Notes: generated from the letters alone by a model not told the origin. Positions 1 to 9,804 are shown, counted from the stretch's first letter. The stretch is 42,558 bases of DNA from an uncultured Bacilli bacterium (GCA_944359085.1 CALVSQ010000007.1:1-42558); one strand, 5' to 3'. A program made the numbers and translations.

Positions 1-789
<789 letters not shown>

Positions 790-798
790 GTGGTTTAT

Positions 799-2343
799 AT
801 GAAAAAAATATTTTATTTAGTATTTTTTATAAGTTTGTGTTTTTTAGTAAATGTTAATTTTGTAAATGCTGCAGAAGGATATTGTGAATATTCTTTAACA
901 AATTTTTCTGAAGGAAATAAAATTGAAGATTTAGGTGAGGCATCAATTAAATTTAAAATTGATACTAATAAGAAAAATCATGTAGATATTGAATGGAATA
1001 TTAATTATAAAAATCAAATTAATAATAACAAACAGTATTATATTACGTTATCTTTTAAAAATATTAAATATATAGTAGATTTTGATGAAAACATACTTTA
1101 TGATAAAATGATTAAAGGAAGTGAGTTTTCTTGTCCTAATTTATATGGTCTTCTTCTTAATACTGGTGATTTAACATCTTTAACAATTAACACAACATCT
1201 TTGGTTGGTGATGGGTCACAAATACAATTAAATTTATTAAAAGAGCAAAAGCCTTCAAATTTAGAACAAGAAAAATTAATAAATCAATGTGGAGTAGGAA
1301 TTACTGCTGAAAAATATGGATTACCAGAAAATATGACAGTAACTTTTAAAAAATATACAAGTAGAAATGAAGTTTGTGTAAAGTATTTTAAAGGAGCCTC
1401 ATTTTGTAAGAATTATATAGCAGGAAATGAATTAAATATATCAACTGAAACAGGTTCTATAACTAAATCATTTATTTTTGAAGATAAAGATTTAAAAAAG
1501 ATATTTAATAACATAACAGCAAATTCAGCAGAATGTATTGATCTTTGGGTAGATAGTAGTCAAATTAATGAGGGAGTTTTTAGAATTTCAACTGAAAAAT
1601 CAAATAATGGACTCGATACCGAAATCACAACTGGCGGATATGAAGAAACAGTTAAAATTCAACAAATTTTAGATGGAACACAATTTAAAAATTTATTGGG
1701 TTCGTTAAGGCCACCATTAGAAACTTTATCAAAAGAAAAATTGGGAGACTCTTTTAATGTACTTGCTCTGCCTTTAACGATTGATGGCAAATCAGCTACT
1801 TTAAATGATGTTACAGCTAATGATAAATTATGTAGTGGTAATGATTGTAGTAGTAATGCTTTAGGATATACGGAGCAGGGATTAAAAAATGTTGTACAAT
1901 ATTGTAATATTTTATATGAAAAATATCCATCTTATAAAAATGAACAAAATATTCAAAAAAGAATGGATGAATGTAGTGATTTTTATCAATTTTATGGCGA
2001 ATTAATTGCCAATGGGATTGTAGAAGATTTTAGTCAAGGCTGTGCAATATTTTCAACTAAATTAAAAGAAAAATTAGTTTGGATATTAGATATAATAAAA
2101 ATAGCGGGTCCTATACTTGCTTTAGGATTAGGAACTTTAGATTTTGTAAAAGTATTAGCTAACGGAGATGCTGATAAAGAAATGAAAACAGCATTTAAGA
2201 GATTTATGACTAGATTAGGTGCTGCAGCGTTATTATTTATAATACCTCTTATCCTAGCTTTCCTTTTAGATGTATTTTTAGGAAATAAAGATGGATATGA
2301 TCCTGATAATCCATTTTGTGTATATATAGATTGGAATGAGTAA
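799..2343 (+). CDS. Secreted Cys-rich protein with VirB2/TrbC-like C-terminal membrane region
   Basis: I do not recognise the bulk of this protein. The start is ATG 799, preceded by TAGGTGG at 787-793; an upstream in-frame GTG at 790 overlaps that SD and is unlikely. Residues 1-24 form a clear signal peptide (MKKIFYLVFFISLCF, cleavage near NAA). About 390 extracytoplasmic residues follow with around a dozen cysteines, which suggests disulfide bonds. The last ~90 residues hold two hydrophobic segments separated by a short basic loop with a GLGTLDFVKVLANGD-type sequence, then a short tail. This two-helix layout resembles TrbC/VirB2-like pilin subunits of Firmicute type IV secretion systems, but that is inference from pattern, not a firm match. 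It lies between lysS and a phosphatase gene with no gap, so it is probably co-transcribed with housekeeping genes rather than carried on a mobile element. Confidence 0.75.
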   Translation: MKKIFYLVFFISLCFLVNVNFVNAAEGYCEYSLTNFSEGNKIEDLGEASIKFKIDTNKKNHVDIEWNINYKNQINNNKQYYITLSFKNIKYIVDFDENILYDKMIKGSEFSCPNLYGLLLNTGDLTSLTINTTSLVGDGSQIQLNLLKEQKPSNLEQEKLINQCGVGITAEKYGLPENMTVTFKKYTSRNEVCVKYFKGASFCKNYIAGNELNISTETGSITKSFIFEDKDLKKIFNNITANSAECIDLWVDSSQINEGVFRISTEKSNNGLDTEITTGGYEETVKIQQILDGTQFKNLLGSLRPPLETLSKEKLGDSFNVLALPLTIDGKSATLNDVTANDKLCSGNDCSSNALGYTEQGLKNVVQYCNILYEKYPSYKNEQNIQKRMDECSDFYQFYGELIANGIVEDFSQGCAIFSTKLKEKLVWILDIIKIAGPILALGLGTLDFVKVLANGDADKEMKTAFKRFMTRLGAAALLFIIPLILAFLLDVFLGNKDGYDPDNPFCVYIDWNE

Positions 2344-2874
2344 ATGAAATTATATGTTGTAAGACACGGCGAAACTATGGAAAATGCTAATAACTGTTTA
2401 GTAGGTAGAATAAATAGTTCATTAACTATAAAAGGGAGAGAACAAGCTAAACAAGTAAGTAATTATTTCAAAGACAAAAAAATAGATTTGATAGTAAGTT
2501 CACCTTTAGATAGATGTAAAGAAACAGCTCAAATATTAAGTGATAATATACCAATTATATACTCAGATAAATTGTTAGGAAGAGATCATGGTGAATTTAC
2601 TGGAAAGCCTAGAAATTCTATTAATTTTGATGAATATTGGAATTATAATAAAAATATTCAGTATGAAAAAGCCGAAAGTGTAAAAGATTTATATAATAGA
2701 GTTGCTACTTTAATAGAAGAATTAAAAGAAAAATACAAAGATAAAAATATAATTATTGTAACTCATAGTGGAATAATGCGAGTACTTTATTATTATTTTA
2801 AAGGAATACCTGATGATGGAATATTAAGTGAAATAACAATAAGAAATTGTGAAGTATTTGAATATGATATATAA
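2344..2874 (+). CDS. Histidine phosphatase family protein (phosphoglycerate mutase-like)
   Basis: A 176-residue member of the histidine phosphatase superfamily. The N-terminal RHGET motif (residues 7-11) supplies the catalytic phosphohistidine. The second conserved arginine is in SSPLDRCKETA, and the second catalytic histidine is in VTHSGIMR near residue 141. The protein is shorter than glycolytic cofactor-dependent mutases (about 230-250 aa) and fits the small broad-specificity phosphatase group (CobC/PhoE/GpmB-like), so the substrate cannot be named. ATG follows the previous stop directly, and the SD is weak (GGAATGAG), suggesting translational coupling. ackA starts 11 bases after the stop behind a strong AGGAGG. 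No promoter is visible between these genes, so lysS, the Cys-rich protein, this gene and ackA probably form one transcript. Confidence 0.88.
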   Translation: MKLYVVRHGETMENANNCLVGRINSSLTIKGREQAKQVSNYFKDKKIDLIVSSPLDRCKETAQILSDNIPIIYSDKLLGRDHGEFTGKPRNSINFDEYWNYNKNIQYEKAESVKDLYNRVATLIEELKEKYKDKNIIIVTHSGIMRVLYYYFKGIPDDGILSEITIRNCEVFEYDI

Positions 2875-2885
2875 GGAGGAAAAAT

Positions 2886-4067
2886 ATGAAAATATTATCA
2901 GTTAATGCAGGAAGTTCATCATTAAAATTTCAAATGTATGAAATGCCTGAAGAAAAAGTTTTAATTTCTGGAGTATTTGAAAGAATAGGTATAAATGGTA
3001 GTTGTTATACAATTAAATTAAATGGTGAAAAGGTAAGTAAAGATGCAATATTAAATAGTCATAAAGATGCGGTTAAAATATTAGTTGAAGAATTAATTGC
3101 TAATAATATAATTGCTGATTTAAATGAAATAAAAGGAATAGGTCACAGAATTGTTCAAGGAGCAGACAAATTTGAAAGTTCTGTTGTTATTAATGATGAA
3201 GTTTTAAAAACTATTTCTGATTTAAGTTCTTTAGCGCCTTTACATAATCCAGCTGCTGTAATTGGTATTGAGGCGTTTAAAGAAATGATTCCTAATGCTG
3301 TAGCTGTTGCAGTATTTGATACTTCATTTCATCAAACTATGGAAGAAGAAACTTATTTATATGCTTTACCTTATGAATGGTATACTGATTATCAGGTAAG
3401 AAAATATGGAGCACATGGAACAAGTCATAAATATGTAGCAAATAGACTAAGTGATATATTAAATAAAAAAGATAGTAAAGTTATAGTTTGTCATTTAGGT
3501 AATGGTGGAAGTATCACTGCTGTTAAAAATGGTAAATGTGTAGATACTTCAATGGGATTTACTCCTAATGCTGGACTTGTTATGGGAACTAGATGTGGTG
3601 ATATAGATGCAAGCATAATTCCTTATATGATGCAAAAAACTAATATGACTCCACAAGATATTGATAATGTAATTAATAAAAAAAGTGGATTGTTAGGCAT
3701 AAGTGGTGTCAGTAGTGATTCTAGAGATGTTGAAAATGGAATTAAAGAAGGAAATAAAAGATGTCTTTTAGCAGAAAAAATATTTGTTAGAAGAGTAGTT
3801 GATTATATTGCTAAGTATTATGTACTTTTAAATGGTGTTGATGCGATTGCTTTTACGGCAGGAATTGGCGAAAATTCTATAACTATAAGAAAACAAATAA
3901 TAGAAAAATTATCTATTTTAGGTGTAGAATTAGATGAGGAAAGAAACAATGTTAGAGGGAAAGAACAATTAATAACTGCTGATAACTCTAAGATTGCTTG
4001 TTATGTAATTCCTACTGATGAAGAAGTAATGATTGCTAGAGATACATACAGTTTTATTGAAGGTTAA
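2886..4067 (+). CDS. ackA: Acetate kinase
   Basis: Acetate kinase interconverts acetyl phosphate + ADP and acetate + ATP, the energy-yielding step of fermentation to acetate. The 393 residues match the usual ~400. The ASKHA signatures are clear: the N-terminal VNAGSSSLKFQ phosphate-binding loop, GHRIVQGAD, DTSFHQT, GAHGTSHKYV, VCHLGNGGSIT with the catalytic and adenosine-binding segments, DTSMGFTPNAGLVMGTRCGD, and FTAGIGENS. SD AAGGAGGA precedes ATG 2886 at good spacing. No pta gene lies nearby in the window, although the two often pair. A rho-independent terminator begins inside the last codons and closes the operon. Confidence 0.98.
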   Translation: MKILSVNAGSSSLKFQMYEMPEEKVLISGVFERIGINGSCYTIKLNGEKVSKDAILNSHKDAVKILVEELIANNIIADLNEIKGIGHRIVQGADKFESSVVINDEVLKTISDLSSLAPLHNPAAVIGIEAFKEMIPNAVAVAVFDTSFHQTMEEETYLYALPYEWYTDYQVRKYGAHGTSHKYVANRLSDILNKKDSKVIVCHLGNGGSITAVKNGKCVDTSMGFTPNAGLVMGTRCGDIDASIIPYMMQKTNMTPQDIDNVINKKSGLLGISGVSSDSRDVENGIKEGNKRCLLAEKIFVRRVVDYIAKYYVLLNGVDAIAFTAGIGENSITIRKQIIEKLSILGVELDEERNNVRGKEQLITADNSKIACYVIPTDEEVMIARDTYSFIEG

Positions 4068-4081
4068 TCCTTCTTTTTTTC
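4059..4081 (+). terminator. Rho-independent terminator after ackA
   Basis: The stem GAAGG/CCTTC (4059-4063 with 4069-4073) with loop TTAAT is followed by a run of T. The ackA stop codon TAA lies in the loop, so the terminator uses the last coding bases. Confidence 0.75.
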
Positions 4082-4110
4082 TAGACATAATTAATTAAAT
4101 ATAGTATAAT
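4082..4110 (+). promoter_or_regulatory. Sigma-A promoter of nrnA-dnaD-nth
   Basis: TAGACA (4082-4087), a 17-base spacer and TATAAT (4105-4110). Transcription would start near 4117, about 18 bases before the start codon. It directly follows the ackA terminator and opens a new operon. Confidence 0.75.
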
Positions 4111-4134
4111 TATTGCAGTAGAAAGTGTGATTGT

Positions 4135-5076
4135 ATGAGTTTTAAAAGAATATATAAAGCAATAAAAAAATATGATACAATTGTTATTGCAAGACATGTT
4201 GGACCTGATCCTGATGCTTTAGGGAGTTCCATCGGATTAAAGGAAGTAATATTATATAATTTTCCAAATAAAAGAGTTTATGTGGTTGGATCTCCTGCCA
4301 GTAGATTTCGTTATATAGGAAATATTGATAAATTAGATGAGATAGATTATGAAAAAAGTTTATTAATAGTAACTGACACACCTGACATAAAGAGAATAGA
4401 TGGTGTCAATATAAATAATTTTAATTATATAATTAAAATAGATCATCATCCTTTTGTAGAAAAATATGGAAATATTGAATTAATTGATGATAAAGCTAGT
4501 AGTGCTAGTCAGTTAATAATTGAATTAATTAAAAATAATAATATGAAAATAAATTCTGAAATAGCATCAAAATTATATATTGGTCTTATTGCAGATACTA
4601 ATAGATTTTTGTATAGTTATACATCATATAAAACTTTTGAATTAGTAGCATGGTTAATTAAAAAGACTAAATTAGATTTTACTGATTTGTATGGTAATTT
4701 ATATAATAGACCATTAAGAGAAATAAGATTTTCTGGTTATCTTTCATCTAATTTAGTAGTAACTGAAAATGGATTAGGTTATTTAAAAATAACTGATGAA
4801 ATTTTAAAACAGTACGAAGTTGATCCATCAACTGCAGGTAATTTAATTGAAAATTTTAACAATATTCAAGAAGTAAAAGTTATTGCTTTTTGTAGTGAAG
4901 ATAAAGGAAATAACTATATTAAATGTTCTATTAGATCTAAAGGACCTATTATTAATGAAGTTACATCTAATTATAATGGTGGTGGGCATATCTATGCTTG
5001 TGGGGCTCGACCAAAAACATTTGCTGAAGTTGATAATATGTTAAAAGATTTAGATGAATTATGTAAAAATTATTAA
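4135..5076 (+). CDS. nrnA: DHH/DHHA1 phosphoesterase, NrnA-like (nanoRNase / pAp phosphatase)
   Basis: A 313-residue DHH-family phosphoesterase. In Bacillus, NrnA degrades very short RNA oligomers and removes the 3' phosphate of pAp, a toxic by-product of sulfur and acyl-carrier metabolism. Seen here: the first metal site RHVGPDPDALGS (H21, D25, D27), D81 in VTDTPD, the DHH signature DHHPF (D103-H105), GLIADTNRF, and the DHHA1 GGGHIYACG motif near the C-terminus that binds nucleotide. The length is typical. ATG 4135 has only a weak SD. dnaD follows 14 bases later. The exact substrate within the family (oligoRNA, pAp or c-di-AMP products) cannot be read from sequence, although the lack of N-terminal membrane or PAS domains excludes GdpP. 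Confidence 0.88.
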   Translation: MSFKRIYKAIKKYDTIVIARHVGPDPDALGSSIGLKEVILYNFPNKRVYVVGSPASRFRYIGNIDKLDEIDYEKSLLIVTDTPDIKRIDGVNINNFNYIIKIDHHPFVEKYGNIELIDDKASSASQLIIELIKNNNMKINSEIASKLYIGLIADTNRFLYSYTSYKTFELVAWLIKKTKLDFTDLYGNLYNRPLREIRFSGYLSSNLVVTENGLGYLKITDEILKQYEVDPSTAGNLIENFNNIQEVKVIAFCSEDKGNNYIKCSIRSKGPIINEVTSNYNGGGHIYACGARPKTFAEVDNMLKDLDELCKNY

Positions 5077-5090
5077 GGGAGGTTATATTT

Positions 5091-5720
5091 ATGTTAGGAA
5101 AATTAACAGATATCTTAAAAAACGAACCATTTTATGTTCCTAATATTTTATTTAAAAATTATCGGAAATTAAATATAACAGATTCAGAATTAATAATTTT
5201 AATATATTTAATAAATGCTGATAACACATTTAATCCAAAACAAATAGCTAAAGATTTAAATTTTAAGTTAAATGAAACCATGGATTTAATCAATTCTTTA
5301 ATAGAAAAAAATATAATAAAAATAGATATTATAAATAAAAAAGTAAGAGAGGAAATAATTAATTTAGATGAATTATATAATAAATTAGCTTTTATTGTAA
5401 TAGATGGCAAAGAAAAAAAATCAAATAATTTATTTGATATATTTGAAAAAGAATTTGGAAGAACTTTATCTCCTATGGATTATGAAATAATAAGTGATTG
5501 GCAAAAAGATTTTGATGATAAATTAATTTTATTAGCGTTAAAAGAAGCAGTATTTAATAATGTAACAAATTTAAGATATATAGATAAAATTATTAGAGAT
5601 TGGAATAAAAAAGGTATTAAAACAGAAGAAGATGTTATAAATGACAAAAAAAAATTTGAAAGTAAAAAATCAAATAAAAAATTATTTGATTATGATTGGT
5701 TAAATGAAAGAGATAATTGA
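5091..5720 (+). CDS. dnaD: DnaD-like replication initiation/primosome protein
   Basis: A 209-residue protein fitting DnaD, which helps remodel oriC and load the helicase DnaB(DnaC) in Firmicutes. The N-terminal part (about 1-95) is a winged-helix domain that starts with YVPNILFKNYRKLNITDSE. The C-terminal part (about 115-180) is a DnaB_2/DnaD domain with FEKEFGRTLSPMDYEIISDW and the YIDKIIRDWNKKGI signature close to the end. SD AAGGGAGG precedes ATG 5091. It overlaps nth by 17 bases; the dnaD-nth pair is also conserved in Bacillus, which supports both assignments. Confidence 0.9.
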   Translation: MLGKLTDILKNEPFYVPNILFKNYRKLNITDSELIILIYLINADNTFNPKQIAKDLNFKLNETMDLINSLIEKNIIKIDIINKKVREEIINLDELYNKLAFIVIDGKEKKSNNLFDIFEKEFGRTLSPMDYEIISDWQKDFDDKLILLALKEAVFNNVTNLRYIDKIIRDWNKKGIKTEEDVINDKKKFESKKSNKKLFDYDWLNERDN

Positions 5721-6312
5721 TTATTTAGATGAATTAATACCTAATCCAAAATGTGAATTAAATTATAATAAAGATTATGAATTATTGATTGCTACTATGT
5801 TAAGTGCTCAAACGACTGATAAAAGAGTAAATGAAGTAACTGAAGTATTATTCAAAAAATATCCAAATTTAGAAGCTTTAAGAAAATCTGATATTAATGA
5901 TATAATAAAGATCATTAAACCGATTGGAACTTATAATAAGAAAGCTAAAAATATAATAGATATAGCTAATAAATTAAAAGAAAAAAATGATATTGTTCCC
6001 AATGATAGAGAATTTCTAGAAAGTTTACCTGGAGTAGGTAGAAAAACTACTAATGTTGTTTTAAGTAATATTTATAATGTTCCTTGTATTGCGGTTGATA
6101 CTCATGTTCATCGCGTAAGTATTAGATTAGGAATAGCTAATAAAAATGATGATGTATATACTACTGAAAAAAAATTATCTAAAAAATTTAAAGACTATGA
6201 TTTATGTAGACTACATCATCAATTAGTTTTGTTTGGTCGTTATTATTGTAAAGCTATTAATCCAAACTGTGAAAATTGTAAATTAAAAAATATATGTAAA
6301 AAAGAAGGGTAA
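5704..6312 (+). CDS. nth: Endonuclease III
   Basis: Bifunctional DNA glycosylase/AP lyase of base excision repair that removes oxidised pyrimidines. The 202 residues match the usual length. Seen: MLSAQTTDKRVN, the helix-hairpin-helix LPGVGRKTTNVVL with the catalytic lysine, VDTHVHRV with the catalytic aspartate, and a C-terminal [4Fe-4S] cluster with the classic C-x6-C-x2-C-x5-C spacing. The start lies inside the end of dnaD, so translation is probably coupled. The 3' end folds into a terminator shared with the convergent PBP gene. Confidence 0.97.
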   Translation: MKEIIDYLDELIPNPKCELNYNKDYELLIATMLSAQTTDKRVNEVTEVLFKKYPNLEALRKSDINDIIKIIKPIGTYNKKAKNIIDIANKLKEKNDIVPNDREFLESLPGVGRKTTNVVLSNIYNVPCIAVDTHVHRVSIRLGIANKNDDVYTTEKKLSKKFKDYDLCRLHHQLVLFGRYYCKAINPNCENCKLKNICKKEG

Positions 6313-6323
6313 TTCCTTCTTTT
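6297..6323. terminator. Bidirectional terminator between nth and the PBP gene
   Basis: Stem AAAGAAGG (6301-6308) pairs with CCTTCTTT (6315-6322). The nth stop TAA is in the loop and the PBP stop (minus strand, 6322-6324) touches the stem. U-tracts follow in both directions, the longer on the minus strand. Confidence 0.7.
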
Positions 6324-9129
6324 AATTTATTTGAACTAATTTAATTAACGTATCACTATAACTTCCATATTTAATATGATAAGTTATTGTATATGTATCT
6401 GGGGTATCTGTATTTATGTAAGATGTACTGTTAAATACTTGATTATCTGAATTTCGCATAACTGTACATGTGATAGTGGCTAAATTGGTAATATCAGTAG
6501 TTCCATTTAATAAAACGATAACTGGTTTTTCAGGTTCATTATATTTTTGACCAACAGATAATGTAATTGTTGAATTACCATTTAACTGACTACTAACAAT
6601 TGAACTATCACTAGTTTCTACTGTAAATTCTGCACCACTACTAGCATTACTTTTAAATATACTATAACTTGATTTAACAACAAATGTAGTTGATTCAGTA
6701 ACTGGATAAACAAAACTTGTATTACTTGTAGTTGTAATTAATTTTAAATTTCCTGTACTATCTTTTATATAAACATTATAAACAACAGAACCAATATTTT
6801 TTTGATTGTAACTTAAATGAGAATTAAGTTGTTCTTGTCTAGTTTTTTCATCAGTATATAATTTTGTGTATAATTGATTAAGATAATTATTATCAATAAA
6901 ATCAGGTGTACTAATAGGGTCCCAAGATAGAGTATTATTAGTATAATTTAAATTAGAAACGTTAGCTAATTGACTATATCTAGTAGATACTTCAGTGGGC
7001 TCAAAACCTTTTTTAAAATAAGCTGTAACTTTTTGTGATTCAGGTGTATATTCACTTGCTAACATAGCAGTAGGTAATCCATATTCAACTTCTAATTTAA
7101 CAACACTATCGGGTTGTTCCCAAGTTGATTTTTCTGTATAAACAGATTTAGCTATAGTTTGGAATACATCTTTAATATTATAGTTATTGACAGTCATATA
7201 ATGTTCTTTACTTAATTCTTCATAACCATACCAAACTGTTATTGCATATGAATCATTAAAGCTTGCGATTAATTTATCTTTTATAGCATTTGATGGATAA
7301 TCATATTTATCAATAATATTAGAAGGTAAGTTATTGGTTCCAGACTTACCTGCATAGTTAACTCCATTAACATTTCTTCCGATTGCATAACTTGATGTAT
7401 CTTCTAATATTTTAGTAATCATATATGCTGTAGATTCACTCATTGCTTTTCTAGTAACTGGTTTAACTTCATATGTTTTACCAGATTCAGTAAATTCAAC
7501 TTTTGTAAAACTATGAGGTTCAATATAATAACCACCATTTGAGAATGCAGCATAAGCAGTAGCTAAAGTAACTAAAGTATCTCCTTCATAACCACCAAGT
7601 GCATGGGTTTCATACATTGTTCCAGGATTTAATCCTAAATTAGTTACAAATTTTGTTATATTAGATTGATTATTTTGTTGGAAAGCTTTGACTGCTGGGA
7701 TATTTCTTGAATGTTTTAAAGCTTCATGTAATGTTTGAAAGTTATAATATTTACCATCCCAGTTTTTTAAAGTAGTACCATCTGAATAAGCGTAAGGTTC
7801 ATCAGTAAATGGTGTATAAGTAGACCAATTATTATACTCAATACCAGGTCCATAATCATATAAAGGTTTAGCTGTAGAACCAATTTGTCGAGGAATATTA
7901 GTAAAGTTAACTCCTTTTGCAACACGGTTTCTTCCGCCACCAACAGCTTTGATTTCACCTGTATTAACATCTATAACAACGCTTGCAGCTTGTACTTCAT
8001 CATTTTCCCATTTATACAATGACCCATTCATAACACCAGACATTGTGTCTTGCATATTTTTATCCATTGTTGTATATATTTTCATTGGAACTTCATAAGG
8101 ATCTTGACCAGTTCTTTCAATAACTTCTTCTACAACTGTATTAATGAAATCAATATATGTATTTGAATCACTTTCTACTTCTTTATCAACTAATAATTCT
8201 TCAACGGTAAGTTCTTTAGCAATATTATATTCTTCTTCATTAATGTAACCATGTCTTAACATCAAACTTAAAACAGTTTGTCTTCTTTGTTCACATGCTT
8301 CAGGGTAGATATATGGATTATAAGCATTAGGAGCTTGGAATAAACCGGCAATCATAGCTGCTTCAGCAATATTCAATTCACTAGCATGTTTACCAAAGTA
8401 ATCCATACTTGCTTGTTCAACACCACGATTTCTACTTCCTAAATTGTTAGAATTGACATAAAATTCAATTATTTGTTCTTTGGTATAATGTGTTTCAATT
8501 TCAAAAACTGAAACATAAATATCTGTAAATTTACGAATGATACCTTCAATACCTTCAGCTTCTGTTGATGTAAATGCATTTTTAGATACTTGCATAGTTA
8601 AAGTTGAAGCACCACCGCCACCTTTACCTAAAAGTTGAGTGAAAGATGCTTTTAAAAATCTTGGTAAGTCAACACCACTATGTTGGAAAAATCTTGAATC
8701 TTCTGTAGCAATAATTGCATCGATTAAAGATTGTGATAATTGATCATAAGTAACTTTTTCTCTTAATTCATCACCGATTTTAGCAAATTCATCACCATTA
8801 GCTAAATACAATATAGAGGCATCTTTGTTATATAATTTTTCTTCAGTAAATTTTGGAGCAGTCATAATTATATAAACACCAAATGACATACCTAAAATTA
8901 AACAGAATATAGCAAAAGAAAAGCCAAAAATCATTAATGATTTAAATATTTCTATTTTACTTGTTTTTTTCTTTTTTTTCTTAGTTACAAAGAAATATAT
9001 CATTCCTATAAATAACATTAATAATATAGTTGGAACAAAACTTATTGTTAATGATCCTATGATTAAAATTATTAGGCTAATTAAAGCAGTAATAATTATT
9101 TTTTTATTTTTTTTAAAGAATTTTTTCAT
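6322..9129 (-). CDS. ponA: Class A penicillin-binding protein (transglycosylase/transpeptidase, PBP1-like)
   Basis: A 935-residue bifunctional peptidoglycan synthase. The N-terminus is strongly hydrophobic: two close helices (about 11-48), a poly-Lys stretch (50-55), then a third helix (about 63-90). Most class A PBPs have a single anchor here. The GT51 transglycosylase domain follows, with ATEDSRFFQHSGVD (catalytic Glu143) and GGASTLTMQ. The transpeptidase domain has SxxK (GSTAKP, S418-K421), SxN (SRN, 474-476) and KSGT (595-598). The last ~270 residues look like fibronectin/Ig-type beta domains and an extracellular tail. SD AAGGAGAG lies inside the end of recU, two bases before which the pair is separated; recU-ponA is the Bacillus arrangement. 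All catalytic residues are present. Confidence 0.95.
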   Translation of the reverse strand: MKKFFKKNKKIIITALISLIILIIGSLTISFVPTILLMLFIGMIYFFVTKKKKKKTSKIEIFKSLMIFGFSFAIFCLILGMSFGVYIIMTAPKFTEEKLYNKDASILYLANGDEFAKIGDELREKVTYDQLSQSLIDAIIATEDSRFFQHSGVDLPRFLKASFTQLLGKGGGGASTLTMQVSKNAFTSTEAEGIEGIIRKFTDIYVSVFEIETHYTKEQIIEFYVNSNNLGSRNRGVEQASMDYFGKHASELNIAEAAMIAGLFQAPNAYNPYIYPEACEQRRQTVLSLMLRHGYINEEEYNIAKELTVEELLVDKEVESDSNTYIDFINTVVEEVIERTGQDPYEVPMKIYTTMDKNMQDTMSGVMNGSLYKWENDEVQAASVVIDVNTGEIKAVGGGRNRVAKGVNFTNIPRQIGSTAKPLYDYGPGIEYNNWSTYTPFTDEPYAYSDGTTLKNWDGKYYNFQTLHEALKHSRNIPAVKAFQQNNQSNITKFVTNLGLNPGTMYETHALGGYEGDTLVTLATAYAAFSNGGYYIEPHSFTKVEFTESGKTYEVKPVTRKAMSESTAYMITKILEDTSSYAIGRNVNGVNYAGKSGTNNLPSNIIDKYDYPSNAIKDKLIASFNDSYAITVWYGYEELSKEHYMTVNNYNIKDVFQTIAKSVYTEKSTWEQPDSVVKLEVEYGLPTAMLASEYTPESQKVTAYFKKGFEPTEVSTRYSQLANVSNLNYTNNTLSWDPISTPDFIDNNYLNQLYTKLYTDEKTRQEQLNSHLSYNQKNIGSVVYNVYIKDSTGNLKLITTTSNTSFVYPVTESTTFVVKSSYSIFKSNASSGAEFTVETSDSSIVSSQLNGNSTITLSVGQKYNEPEKPVIVLLNGTTDITNLATITCTVMRNSDNQVFNSTSYINTDTPDTYTITYHIKYGSYSDTLIKLVQIN

Positions 9130-9131
9130 TT

Positions 9132-9686
9132 TTATCTCTCCTTAATTACATCTATTATTTTTAAATAATCTAAGTATGGGTTATATCCTTGTTTAATTAA
9201 ATAACCATTTTGTATAAAATATTCTTTTGGAATAGATTTACGCTTATTATTATCTAAAAAATTTTCTAATTTGTCAATTTCTAACAAATATGTTTCTTTA
9301 TCAAGTATAAATCTAACAATAATAAATCCGATTCCACCACATTTTTTAATTTTTTTTAAATGTTCTATTTGATGAGCATGAATATTAGCTAGAGGAAAAT
9401 AACTTTTTCTTGTTTCTTTTGCTTCGAAATCGATATATTTACCTTTATATATTCCATTGTAATCAGTAGTTGAAGGTGTCATAAAGTGTGCTTCTTTTAT
9501 GACTGCATCTTTTCTATTTTTATAATCTACTTTATTGATTACAATAGGGGTAGGCTTTTTATAAATAACGGCCATATCATTATTACGATAATAAAGGTTA
9601 GTATCATTTAATTCTTGTTCTAAAGTCATACCACGGTTACTAGCGCTTATTTTAAATGTTTTTTTAATACCGTTTGGATAATTCAT
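9132..9686 (-). CDS. recU: Holliday junction resolvase RecU
   Basis: A 184-residue RecU resolvase, which cuts Holliday junctions during recombination and chromosome segregation in Firmicutes. The metal-binding nuclease signature is visible: TTDYNG (D75), then YIDFEAKET (D86, E88, K90). The N-terminal NRGMTLEQELNDTN also fits the family. ATG at 9684-9686 has SD GGTGAG, and a TATAAT-like -10 lies just upstream on the minus strand. The downstream PBP gene starts two bases after the stop and shares the transcript. The length is slightly shorter than Bacillus RecU (about 206 aa), mostly at the N-terminus. Confidence 0.95.
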   Translation of the reverse strand: MNYPNGIKKTFKISASNRGMTLEQELNDTNLYYRNNDMAVIYKKPTPIVINKVDYKNRKDAVIKEAHFMTPSTTDYNGIYKGKYIDFEAKETRKSYFPLANIHAHQIEHLKKIKKCGGIGFIIVRFILDKETYLLEIDKLENFLDNNKRKSIPKEYFIQNGYLIKQGYNPYLDYLKIIDVIKER

Positions 9687-9702
9687 CTATCTCACCATTA
9701 TT

Positions 9703-9708
9703 ATTATA
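9703..9708 (-). promoter_or_regulatory. Probable -10 element of recU-PBP operon
   Basis: Minus-strand TATAAT at 9708-9703, 17 bases upstream of the recU start codon. The -35 region is poorly conserved (TTTAAA), so only the -10 is confident. Confidence 0.5.
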
Positions 9709-9737
9709 CTATATTTATAAAATAATTTAAACTAATT

Positions 9738-9753
9738 TTGACATGTTTTGTCG
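9738..9753. promoter_or_regulatory. Imperfect inverted repeat between recU and gpsB
   Basis: TTGACATGTTTTGTCG contains the half-sites TGACA and TGTCG around five bases. It also carries a perfect -35 hexamer TTGACA on the plus strand but no good -10 at 17 bases. It could be an operator or a weak promoter for the small ORF at 9805; unproven. Confidence 0.25.
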
Positions 9754-9804
9754 AATTTAATGCATTATTTACATATGTGTGGTTTAATAAAAATAGGTGA
9801 GATT

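Noticed and set aside
7767-7970. Minus-strand ORF of 67 codons within the PBP gene
   Set aside because: Shadow frame of the PBP transpeptidase coding region; no SD and low-complexity content.
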